A stretch of 64,000 bases of DNA, from positions 171,418,034 to 171,482,033 of the forward strand of contig NC_073302.1 in the NCBI RefSeq assembly GCF_027595985.1. Reading direction: 5' to 3'. Below the pieces are notes generated by a model that saw nothing but the letters and a program-made list of their open reading frames with translations, was not told the DNA's origin and did no database searches. Source of the stretch: Sorex araneus (taxonomy: Eukaryota > Chordata > Mammalia > Eulipotyphla > Soricidae). Shown here piece by piece: positions 45,693 through 55,675 of this stretch (position 1 is the stretch's first letter; the number at the start of each line of letters is the position of its first letter). The translations under genes were made by a program, and so were the position numbers.

Positions 45693-46090
45693 AGTCTCAG
45701 TGAGACTCAGAAACAGAGAACCTCGGTCTGCCTCCCCCAATATCCAATGCCCCAGGGATCACACCCAGATGACCCACCCTACCTGCACCAGATTAATACC
45801 TCATGGGCTGACTTCCACTACCTCCACTAACAGCCACCACCACGCTTCAGGCTGCTTTCTGGACACTCGGACCAAACCTCACATGTGAGTGAAGCCCCAC
45901 AGAACAGGATAAAGTAGAACTTTGTGACCTTGGACTCCAGGCTCAACGAGACCCAGAAACAAAGATCCTCTGTCTGCCTCCCCCAATCTCTGGTGACCCA
46001 GGGATCACATCCAGATGACTGACCCTACCGGCACGAGATAAATACCTCATCGGCCAACCTCCATGACCTCCACTACCCAGCTACCGCCAT
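45693..46090 (+). repeat. Two tandem 5' units of the RTE, period about 246 bp
   Basis: The unit starting GAGACTCAGAAACAGAGAAC (45702) repeats as GAGACCCAGAAACAAAGATC (45948), and both contain TCTGCCTCCCCCAAT, CAGGGATCACA and AATACCTCAT. Tandem 5' units often serve as promoters in LINEs; here that role is inference. Confidence 0.75.
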
Positions 46091-46130
46091 GCAACACACA
46101 AGACACTTAATACCCATTTTCCATAATTAT

Positions 46131-46164
46131 CACACCATATTTGATGGGGTTCAAATATGGTGTG
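46131..46164. repeat. Perfect 14-bp inverted repeat (hairpin)
   Basis: Left arm CACACCATATTTGA (46131-46144), 6-base loop TGGGGT, right arm TCAAATATGGTGTG (46151-46164). It sits between the tandem units and the coding part of the RTE. Confidence 0.9.
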
Positions 46165-46437
46165 AACCATGAGAACACCAGTAAGGGCGATTAGAGACCG
46201 CCCTAAAAGCCTCCATCCCTCTCGGAGTGCCCGCAAGCTACCAAGAGTACCCTGCCCACACGGCAGAGCCTGGCAAGCTACCCATGGCATATTTGATATG
46301 CCAAAAACAGTAACAACAATGGGCCTCATTCGCCTGACACTGAAAGAGCCCCCAATATGGCAGAGTGAAGAAGGATAAGCAAGGAGAGGCTGATAAAATC
46401 TCAGGGATGAACTAGACTGCCAAAACAAAGGACTAAA

Positions 46438-49240
46438 ATGACTGTCTGTACTTTAAACGCACATATGCTGGCATCGGAAGCATCCATGGAGGACCTGATG
46501 GTGCAAGTGCAGAAGATTAAGTATGACATCATTGGTCTGACTGAAACTAGAAGGCATCTATTTTCAACACTGGAGAAGAACCATTCCTCAGAACATGTGA
46601 CAATAGAAGCATCGGTGGCATCGGTGTCCTTGTCAACATGAACTTGGCCATGAGCATTGATTCATTCCAATGCCTAACAATCCAAATTGAACAATTAAGC
46701 TTGAATAGATGTGACTCACTGCTGGCAGTTTCTATCTTCATTGTCTATGCACCAACGATGAAGAAATTGAGAAGTTCTACATGGAGCTGGAGAAGTTCTA
46801 TAAAGAAGACCACACCCTCTACAAGATCATTTTTGGTGATTTTAATGCCAAGATAGGACCAAGAAGTTCACCCAAATAACTCCACATTGGGATCCATGCC
46901 CAAAAATGGAACGAACAGGGTGAGAGACTCTCTGAGTTCATCATGTCAACCAAGAACAACCATGGTAACTCACAGTTCCAGAAGACCGAATCTAAACATT
47001 GGACATGGGAGTCTCCTGGTGGACAGTTCCGCAAGGAAATTGATCACATCATATTCAATTGACAGTTTTGCCTGACCCATGTTGCTGTTGTCCAAAAATT
47101 CCAAATGGGATTGGGCCACCATCTCCTTTGTGCAAAATTCTACTTCCCAGAGCGGGGGCAAAGGGATTGCAAAGTTTAAGTTTAAGAAGGGAACTCCCAG
47201 AATGACCACCAACTGGGAGCTCTTTGGCACTGTTGCAGCAACATGGGAAGATGCCGTCATTGACAACATTGACAAGGAGTATGATTGACTGATTCAGCAC
47301 CTCCATGACTGTGCGAGGAATGCCGAGAGTGGGAAAGCCACAAACAGACACCTGTCTTCAGAAACTCTCAAGCTCATTCACCAACGTGGTTTGGCATGAG
47401 CCTCAGGCAATCACAAGCTAACATCCAAGCTCACAAAGCTATGCTGAGACGTGATAAAGGAAGACCTCAAAGAGAAGAGCAGCAGTGTTGGCTGATGCAG
47501 CAAAAGCCAGGTAACGTATTCGCAATGCTTGCCTGTCCTTCACCAACTATAAGACCAAGATGACTGCCCTCTGACATCCTGATGGATCTATCACATCTTC
47601 CAGAAGGGAAATGGAGAGGATTATTCACAACTTCTACTCAGATCTCTTCGATAGTCACAACCACCTGCCCACATACCAAATTCTGCAGGATGGATATGTC
47701 GTTCCCAACGTTCTCCCTTCTGAAATCCAATATGCCATTTCATTGGTAAATACACATATAGCACCCGGTCCAGACAAGGTCCAACCTGAACACCTGGAGA
47801 ATCTGCTGCCAGTACTCATCAATACACTGGCTTGACTCTTCACACGCTACCTGTCCACACACATGGTTCCGTTCCAGTGAAAAACCAACAGGACTATTCT
47901 GTTGTACAAGAAGGGAGACACCCACATCATTGGCAACTATTGCTCAATTTTCCTGTTGTCAGTCATCTACAAGTTGTTCACTCGAGTCATCCTGAATAAT
48001 AGGCAGAAGAATAGAAGAAGGACAACCATGCTAGCAAGCCAGGTTCTGAAAAGGATTCAGCACTATCAACCATACCCACACAGTGACTAAGCTCACTGAA
48101 GTTTTTCAAGAGTTCAAGGTGCCACTCTGTGTAACATTCATTGATTTAAAGAAGGCCTTTGAATCTGTTGAGACTGAAGTGGTCATCGAAGCCCTAGTCA
48201 AACAGAGCGTTCAAACTCAGTACATCAAGATCCTCCTCGAGCTGTATTATGAATTCACCACCAGAATCTCATGATTTTACAAGGAAGTAATCATGACGTA
48301 AAGAGAGGGGTTCAGCAGGGTGATACCATTTCACCGAAACTCTTCAGTGCCACCCTCAAGAACGTCATGCAACAACTGGAATGGGAAGGAATGACAGTGA
48401 AGTTAAACATTCAGCAACTACACCATCTCTGTTTCGCTGATGACATCATTCTAATAACACAAACATTAGCTAAGTGGAACAAATTCTGGCCAAGTTTGAC
48501 TGTGAATGAGGAAAGGTAGGACTGCAGTTGAATCTCACCAAGACAATGTTCATGAAAAATGAACTAGTCCCTGACGTTCCATTTGCTCTCAATGGAACAA
48601 ACATCTCCAAACACAGCAGTTATGTGTACCTGGGTCAAGAACTCAATATGAGAAATGACTTGGCACCAGAACTATGCAGGAGGAAGAGAGCAGCGTGGAA
48701 CACCTTCAAGAACATCGAAGAAGTGGTTAAGAGGACAAATAACCTCAGCTCCAGGCACATCTTTTCGACTCCACCATTCTTCCAGCACTAACATACACCT
48801 CAGAAACCTGGGTCCTACGAAAACAGGATGAGAACGCTATTCGGGTATCCCAAAGAGAATCAAAAAAGCTATGCTTGGAGTATCACGTCTCACTCAAGTG
48901 AGAGAAGGAATCCGGAGTTCTGACTTCCATTGATGATCAAAAATCAGGGATGTTGTCTCATTTGTCAAGGCATCAAAAATCAGATGGGCCGGACACATAA
49001 TGCGATTTCGAGATGACCGCTGGGCTAGAGCTGTTTCCGACTGGATTCCACGGACATCAAAAGACCACATGGCCGCCCACCTACAAGATGGTCAAACTTC
49101 TTTGTCAAAACCCTGAATGAACAGTTTGAGGCTCTTCCTGTTCTTGGAGGGAGCAGAAACCATTGGGCTACACTAGCACTCGACAGGGATGAATGGAGAC
49201 GTTACTGGTGCCCACTTGAGCAAATAAAAGATCAACGGGA
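46438..49240 (+). pseudogene. RTE ORF2-like endonuclease/reverse transcriptase, broken
   Basis: The N-terminal endonuclease opens MTVCTLNAHMLASE and contains KIKYDIIGLTETRR; the GDFNAKIG motif is at 46835-46858 and WTWESPGGQFRKEIDHII at about 46998-47055. The reverse transcriptase has LLYKKGDTHIIGNY (47895-47942), RGVQQGDTISPKLF (48304-48345) and the catalytic FADD at 48433-48444. The C-terminal region ends with [15 protein letters not shown] and RDDK. These pieces lie in different frames, separated by frameshifts and stops (for example near 46641, 46876, 47288, 48273 and 49060), so no enzyme can be made. The catalytic aspartate pair itself is kept. Confidence 0.9.
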
Positions 49241-49265
49241 TGACAAGTGACAAGTGACAAGTGAC

Positions 49266-50179
49266 ATTGCAATTATTTTGAAAGTCTAAGGGGGAAAATG
49301 TTTAACCTGGGAAAAAATTTCTCACAATTCTACAGCAAAATGGCAATCTCGACCAACACTCAGCTGCCTTTCTCATTAGTCTTTTTAGGCTGAGGGTAGC
49401 TGAGCCTGGAACCATTAGGAAGCTGAAATTTTATTTGTAATCTTTAAAATTATATCATGAACTCTCCCATCTGTTATTTTAAATTTTCTATGACCCATAC
49501 AATATGACTTGTGACATTGTTCTTAAACATTAAAAATTACTTTCTGGAAAACTTCTTCTCATTATTCCCATCCTCTACCGTCTTAGAAGTGTTATGATCA
49601 GGAATGAACATAGTGATTCATGAAGTTCTTGATGACTGTTGACAAATTGGTTTCCCAAAAGTGTAGAGCTGGTTCCGCTTCCATTAGAAATATATGAGAG
49701 TCCTTTTTTCACTTTCTAGGCTAGAATTTATGCTTTTTTTAAAAAAAAAATATTTGCTTATTTGAATGCTAGAAATGAGCCTCATTACTTTTGCAAAATA
49801 ACTATGACAATTTGCATGTCTCTTCAATAATCTGTTAAAGTCTTTGGCAAATTTCTCTTTTAGGGCTTTTAGTGCCTTTTAATTCTTATTGCCACTTACC
49901 TGTCTTATTAAATAAGTTTAAAAACCATAGGTATATTAGTAAATGGTTAATACAGTTCTTTTCTGTAGGATAAAAATGTGATCTAAAGTGTTTGACTGCT
50001 TTTGGTGGAGTAAATACTCTCACCATGATTAACTTCAAACACCAACATGATGGTACTGAATGCATTGAGGGGAGATATATGGATGACAGGCTCTCACAAT
50101 CTAGTATCCACTGATTCCAGCATACCTTGGCAATAACATGGGTTATGGCTCTCCAGCCTGCTTATATCAAGTTGGCATA
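49266..50179. other. FAM81B intron 4, AT-rich
   Basis: No supported feature. Confidence 0.5.
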
Positions 50180-50445
50180 TGGCAGCACTGGGGATTTAAT
50201 TCATGACCACTTTTGTAAACCAAGCACTTTAAACCACTAAGCTATTCCTCCAGATCCCTCTCATTATTTTTTAAGAATAAACAATATGATTCATGGGGCT
50301 AGAAAGAAAGTACAGAGGGTAGAGCACTTGCCTTGCACGTGGCTAGGTTCAATCTCTGACATTCTTTCAGGTCCCCTGAACACCACCAAGAGTAATCCCT
50401 GAGCACCATCAGGCAAGGCTCCAAAACTAAGCAAACAAAAAGAAT
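50180..50445. mobile_element. Two SOR-type SINE remnants in opposite orientation
   Basis: 50180-50262 minus (GGGGATTTAATTCATGACCA; TATTCCTCCAGATCCC) and 50296-50445 plus (GGGGCTAGAAAGAAAGTACA head, AGGTTCAATCTCTGACATTC, CCAAGAGTAATCCCTGAGCA). Confidence 0.7.
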
Positions 50446-50739
50446 ATTCAATGAAATTCAGAAAAAAATAGTACCCTCTATAATTTCCAATTTTATGGCT
50501 TAGCTTTTTGTGCTTCAATCTTTTTAATTCCATTTGATAAATAGCATGACTACATTAGTAAGCAGAACAAATATAAATAAATAAATGTAGCTAGAAGTTC
50601 AAACACCATTTGTGAAATTTCTCCACCCATTGATTGTACTTATCACGTCCCACATATTTATCATACTTACTAAGGTTCATATAACAAATTTGTGTTTTTC
50701 AAAGTCTTATGATTTCAGTTTTTTAGTATTACAACAATC

Positions 50740-50918
50740 GTTGAGGGAGCACGCCCAGATATACTCATGAGTTACCCCTGGCTCTGCACGCAGGGATCAC
50801 TCCTGACAGGATGACATCCTCCTCATCCTGTCATCCTGTTATCCCCATATGGGATGTGGGGATTGAACCCAGTATTGGTCATATGCAAGGCAAGTGCCCT
50901 ATCTATGCTCCAGTCCAA
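50740..50918 (-). mobile_element. SOR-type SINE
   Basis: Minus strand: GGAGCACGCCCAGATATACT, GGTTGAACCCAG-like B-box complement (GGGATTGAACCCAGTATTGG) and ATGCTCCAGTCC end. Contains a local CATCCTG repetition at about 50812-50842. Confidence 0.82.
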
Positions 50919-51184
50919 TATGACAATTATTTATATATATAATATATATTTTTCCTTAACATTGAAATTTTTTGGTTGTCAATATATTATGTTTTACATA
51001 CAAGCATAAATTTTTAGTTTAAAAATTAATACTCTATATGCATGCAAATAGTATAAGACTACTATTTTGGGGCCCATCAATCTGGTGACATAGGATAGTT
51101 AGCTCTATTTCAAAGTGCATTATTAGTATCGTTAGACATCAAGATCAAACCTGAAACACACTCAAGACCTAAATTTCGAATGTT
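50919..51184. other. FAM81B intron 4, nothing recognised
   Basis: AT-rich, with a short TATATA run at about 50931-50948. Confidence 0.45.
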
Positions 51185-51335
51185 CCATAAAAATCTAGAA
51201 CAATAGGGCATTGGGGGTGGGATGCTGACATTGGTGGTGAATTTGGAGTTGAATGATTACAACCCTAAAATTCTATTATTAATAGGATTGTAAGTCACTG
51301 TACTAAAATTGGAAAAAAAAATTTTTTTTAATGGT
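51185..51335 (+). mobile_element. L1-like 3' end, variant family
   Basis: GGGGGTGGGATGCTGACATT, GGTGGTGAATTTGGAGTTGA and AATTGG plus A/T-run; diverged relative of 22400. Confidence 0.5.
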
Positions 51336-51805
51336 TGAAAAGGAAGCACACCCATTTGTAAGAAAACACGCAACCTGGAGATTCTTCTGACAGCGATTTA
51401 TTCAGAGACCTTCTCATGCAAAACGGGAAAGAGGAACGAGGGACGAACAAGAAGAAAACCACACCTAGCTAGGCAGCTTCCCTCCTTATATACCCCTCGC
51501 TGCCTCCTTACGCCCAAGTGTCTGCAGCTGATAGACTAGTTACAGCTCATGGCGTGACAAGACATCCTGATTCCTTATCAGGTGTTATCTACGAAGCACG
51601 ATGTAATTAACAAGAAACAGGTGTCCACGAAGCGCGGTCCCGTGGCGGCTCTCCACACCCATTTGTACTCAGTGATTACTCCTTGCTCTGTGCTCAAGGA
51701 TCACTCCTGGCAGACTTGGTGAACCATATAGGGTGCAGAGAATTCCTCAGCTGCATGTAAGACAAATGCCCTACCTGCTGTACTACTGTTCCAGCCCCCA
51801 AAGAG
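51336..51805 (-). mobile_element. SOR-type SINE split by an LTR
   Basis: The 3' piece is 51336-51356 (GAAAAGGAAGCACACCCATT) and the rest is 51658-51805 (CTCAGTGATTACTCCTTGCT, CTACTGTTCCAGCCCC). The solo LTR at 51357-51657 separates them. Confidence 0.78.
51357..51657 (-). mobile_element. Solo LTR of a class II (ERVK/IAP-like) endogenous retrovirus
   Basis: 301 bp with TG...CA ends and a 6-base target duplication CCCATT (51351-51356, 51658-51663), the size typical of class II retroviruses. On the minus strand it begins TGTGGAGAGCCGCC, has a TATA box (GGTATATAAGG, about 51478-51488), AATAAA at about 51398 and ends GTGTTTTCTTACA. No internal viral genes are present, so it is a solo LTR left by recombination. 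It lies antisense to FAM81B in intron 4, and the perfect duplication and CpG content suggest a young insertion. Confidence 0.88.
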
Positions 51806-52222
51806 ATGAAAAACTTTTTTTCTAAACTTCTTAATTAATTCTATAGTAAATATTTTGGGAACATTTTATATCAATAATCACTAAACAGCAACCTAGCCAT
51901 ATCAGCATACTATAAATTTTGTTTGTTCCATATAATATTTGTAAAACATTTGAATAAGAAGTAAATACTTAAAACTATACAGATTTATCACAAAGTCTGT
52001 ATTCTGTCTTCTTTGGATGCATTGATGAGCAATTGTTCCAACTGAGCAATGATCAATTGAAATTAAACTATTACTGCCTCTCCCTTGGATAAACTAAGGG
52101 TGCTTCTCCCTGACAGAACTATTAGACTAACTAGAAATTATTCTGTTTTGTAAGTTTTGTTTGGATGATGCTTTTCTATCATGTGAGAAAACACTGATGA
52201 GAATTTTGACTAAAAATTACAG
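51806..52222. other. FAM81B intron 4, nothing recognised
   Basis: AT-rich sequence leading to the exon 5 acceptor. Confidence 0.5.
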
Positions 52223-52341
52223 ATTTTAGAAAACCAGATCAGAATTCGAGACCAAATGACAACAGGAACTAATTATGCAGTTCAGGAGCTGAACAACAAA
52301 CATCTTCAAGGAGTTGGAGATCTTCGAGGAAGAGTAGCTAG
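52223..52341 (+). CDS. FAM81B: FAM81B coding exon 5
   Basis: Reads ILENQIRIRDQMTTGTNYAV then QELNNKHLQGVGDLRGRVAR with the Arg codon split. It matches FAM81B ILEDQIRARDQAATGTNFAV and KHLQGVGDLRGRVARCDSS; the DLRGRVAR motif is shared by FAM81A and FAM81B, while HLQGVGD points to B. Acceptor AAAAATTACAG; donor GCTAG|GTAAGA. It begins in phase 0 and ends in phase 2. The next exon (CDSSIVKLSGD in the family) is not in the window. Confidence 0.96.
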
Positions 52342-52879
52342 GTAAGAAGCATGTTAACTAACATGTCCACTGAATTCTCATTCCCAACTAAATTTCATGT
52401 TGTGTAAAACCAGACACTTCATTTACATTAAGCTAAACTTATGAGGTTCTTAAGAAACTACATATAAGAATTTGAAAGCCTCATGCTATGCAGAATGAAG
52501 TTTAATTCCATCTGAAAGTGACAATAGTATTAACTTTAAGGCGCTCAAATGGTCTAAATGTTCACATTTATCCAAAGACACACTCTGAGCCATGTATAAA
52601 ATCCTTATAGGAGTCAAATTCCAATGAACAAAACATTCAAACTACATACAAGTTGCATAACAGACTGTAAAAGACTTTACTGTTAGATTAACTTTAGAAC
52701 AGCATATTTTGTATGATATTTTTGACATTTTATAAGTCATTAATGATATACGTTTTAGCAAAATACAATTCAGGATAATAGCTTAGCCTTTCCATTTTGC
52801 TAGCTCTTCATTCTCTCTGCTGAAATTCCCACCTCTGCCTTTCGAATCCTCTCTGAAGTGTCAATGACCAATTAAGAAT
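52342..52879. other. FAM81B intron 5, nothing recognised
   Basis: No supported feature. Confidence 0.5.
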
Positions 52880-52890
52880 AAGGTGATCAG

Positions 52891-53046
52891 GGGCTGGAGT
52901 GATAGCACAGTGGGTAAGGTATATGCCTTGCACACGGCCGACCTGGGTTCGATTCCCAGCATCCCATATGGTCCCCTGAGCACCGCTAGGAGTAATTCCT
53001 GAGTGCAAAGCCAGGAGTAATCCCTGCGCGTCGCCGGGTGTGACCC

Positions 53047-53077
<31 letters not shown>

Positions 53078-53085
53078 AGAAGAAG
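52891..53085 (+). mobile_element. SOR-type SINE, young, with target-site duplication
   Basis: Complete copy with intact boxes and a long A-run ending (AAG)n. AAGGTGATCAG lies at 52880-52890 and 53086-53096. Confidence 0.95.
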
Positions 53086-53096
53086 AAGGTGATCAG

Positions 53097-53570
53097 ACAT
53101 AGAATTATTGCACTCATTTGTGGAATATAAAACAACATAGTATGAAAATAATACCCAATAACTGTAGAACACGGGCCAGGGGGATTTGTCCATGGTTAGA
53201 AGCTTGCCTCAAGTGCTGGGAGATAGAAAAGGGACCACTATGACATCCAAAGTTAAAAATGATCACTTTGGATAAGAACTGCTTATTGAAAGTAGGTAAA
53301 GGAAGAAACATGATAACCCCTCAGTAGCTGTACTGCAAACAATAATGAACAAAAAAAGTGGGGGAGGGGAGAGAGAGGGAGAGACAAAGTACCTGCTATA
53401 GAGTTACACTGGATTGGAGTGGGGTGGCAGGAGGGAAACTGGGAACATCCATTTTATAAAATGGGAAATGTACACTGGTAGAGAGATGGATGTCGGAACA
53501 TTGTATGATTGAGACCCAATCATGAACAGCTTTCTGTGTATCTCATGGTGATTAAATTTTTATTTTAATG
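53097..53570 (+). mobile_element. L1 3' end
   Basis: Starts in the L1 region CATAGAATTATTGCACTCAT and runs through the 3'UTR to CATGGTGATTAAATTTTTAT. AGGTGATCA follows at 53571-53579, a third copy of the same target sequence. It is 5'-truncated and contains no ORF. Confidence 0.9.
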
Positions 53571-53589
53571 AGGTGATCAAAGCCTTAAA

Positions 53590-54250
53590 CCAACCTACCC
53601 TAGGGTATCTGTCCTTTCAATTAAGCATTTACTGTATGCCATGAAGTGTGTAGGATTCGGGGGTTCAGAAACAGTGCCAGCTGTTCAATCTACCATAGAA
53701 ACACAGTGATCAGGTGAACAATGGAAGTCTGAAGTGCTAAGAGGACATCCTACTAGGCTAGCATAAAACAATCTTTCTGCAAAAATCATAATTTGAGATT
53801 TGAAAGTCTTATAGCAGGCAAATAGGCAAGAGTGGGGGAAGTATTCCCCACAAGAAGAATAGCGTGTGCAAAAGAGCTGAGGGGTGAGTTGATGACATGG
53901 TGCAGAGTCTACCAGTGTGAAGAATATTTCGTTTGAGTTTTGGAGGGATGCATTAAGGAAAGATGAAAATTAGGAAATGAGGCTAGGGAAGTGGCCCAGA
54001 ATTGGATTATGAGGAGTTCTGCGGGCTAAAGTAGAGTTTGAACTTTATGTTGGTTACAAATTGATGTGAGATGTTAAGTAAAGGGCTGACATGTCATGTT
54101 TAGTGACTTTCAAGTAGCAGAATTGAAGGGTTACAGAATAAGAGCATGGAGATGAAAGGAAGCCTATTGCAAAAATCATGTTGAAAAGTGTCATGACCAA
54201 AAGCACTAACCATGAATGTCTAAAGCAGTTGTAGGAGACAGACATTAGGA
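53590..54250 (+). mobile_element. Ancient mammalian interspersed repeat, family not assigned
   Basis: AGCATTTACTGTATGCCATG, AGAATAGCGTGTGCAAAAGA GCTGAGG, GGGCTGACATGTCATG and GGAAGCCTATTGCAAAAATC follow the order of a common old mammalian repeat. I do not name it. A related piece is at 29390-29750. Confidence 0.55.
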
Positions 54251-55313
54251 AAATAGAACCTATAGGATTTGTATCTATATACTTATGTACACTTCCATAC
54301 ATACATGCATATAAAAGTACTTATACTACAGTTGTATATTTATACTTATAACACATAAATTCATCTACTTGCTACGTACAAAAGTATATTTATATTTGAG
54401 CTATAAATAATCGATGATAAAACAAATTTCAATAAGTCCATTAGCCAACTTAGACTTGCTAATCTGTGCTATCACTTTGTAAGGGACATGAACATTCAAT
54501 ATCTGGGATGGGGTTGATTATTTTGTTTTGTTTCTGGTGGTACCAAAAACAAATTCCAGGCATGTACACCTTTAAGACTCATGCTTTTCAACTGAGCCAT
54601 GTCTTAGATTCCCAAATATCTTTTAAATGAAATTTGGAATTTGATTCAATTTGGTAGTGTATTGATTTGCTCATTCATTTTTTCTCAAACTACTTAAAAA
54701 TCGATTCATATTTTTCTTGTAACTTCCTTATTATAATATATGTATAACAAAATAAAATGAAACTAAGAAGTAATGGAATAATGTGAAAAGATGTGTAACT
54801 CTTCTTTTTCTCTACTTCAATCTTTTGTGTTTTTCCTAAAGTTAAAAAACTTGTATTTTGTATATATTTAAGCTATAACAATGATTATTTGACATCTATA
54901 TGCATTTTAAATGAATACCACTAATTAAAAAGTGTTAATTATCAAGTTAATTAACATATCTTTTACTCACACTGTATTATTATTTTTTGTTATAAGAATA
55001 CTTACAATCTACACTTTTAGCACAGTTCTATTAACTCAATACATTAACTATAGTAATTTTGTAATTAGAAATCTAGACTAATCTAGAGTATATGACTACA
55101 AATTCATACCCTTTTTCCAATGCCTCCCTACTTCTCCTTTTGCCCCACTCCTCCCCACTATTCTACTCTCTGCTTCTATGTATTCAACCACTTTTAGATT
55201 CCCCATATAAATGAATTCCTAGTGACTTTTTTCTGTGTATAGTTTCTCATATCATAAAGTTCTCCAGGTTTAGTCATGTTTTCATATATATAAATATATA
55301 TATATAATACATT
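54251..55313. other. FAM81B intron 5, AT-rich
   Basis: Nothing recognised; TA-rich patch at about 55283-55305. Confidence 0.5.
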
Positions 55314-55324
55314 TCACAATTTCT

Positions 55325-55495
55325 TTCTTTTTCTTTTTTGGGTCACACCCAGCAATGCTCAGGGGTTACTCCTGGCTCTGCATTCAGGAGTTACTGCTGA
55401 TGGTGCTTGGGGACCATGTGCGATGCTGGGAATCAAACCCAAGTCGGCCTCGTGCAAGGCAAATGCCCTATCCACTGTACTATCGCTCCAGCCCC
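55325..55495 (-). mobile_element. SOR-type SINE, with target-site duplication
   Basis: Minus strand: TTTTTTGGGTCACACCCAGC to CTATCGCTCCAGCCCC. Duplication ACAATTTCTTT (left) and ACAATTCCTTT (right), one mismatch. Confidence 0.93.
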
Positions 55496-55675
55496 ACAAT
55501 TCCTTTATATATTCACCATTTCTAGACACTTTGATAGTTTCCATTATTGAGTTGTGAATATTGCTGCACCTGAACATGGAATATATATACTTTTTTCAAC
55601 TATTAATTTTATTTCCTTTGAGTATTTACCTAGAAGATTTTGTTCAAGTATTTACCATTCAGCAATGATATATGT

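Larger units (their letters stand above)
45690..49265 (+). mobile_element. RTE-clade LINE, near full length, inactivated
   Basis: Order: two tandem 5' units (45700-46090), hairpin (46131-46164), 5'UTR block (46190-46437), broken ORF with endonuclease then reverse transcriptase (46438 to about 49240), and a tail of TGACAAG repeats at 49241-49265. The C-terminal phrases IRWAGHIM, DWIPRT, GRPPTRW and RDEWRRYW are those of nematode-type RTE elements rather than of ruminant BovB. I recall a published report of an RTE shared by parasitic nematodes and the common shrew; this copy probably belongs to it. It lies in FAM81B intron 4 in the sense orientation. No target-site duplication was identified. 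Confidence 0.9.

Noticed and set aside
46438..49240. Host gene with endonuclease/reverse-transcriptase domain (domestication)
   Set aside because: Multiple frameshifts and stops, no splice structure, and a typical LINE tail; it is a dead RTE copy.
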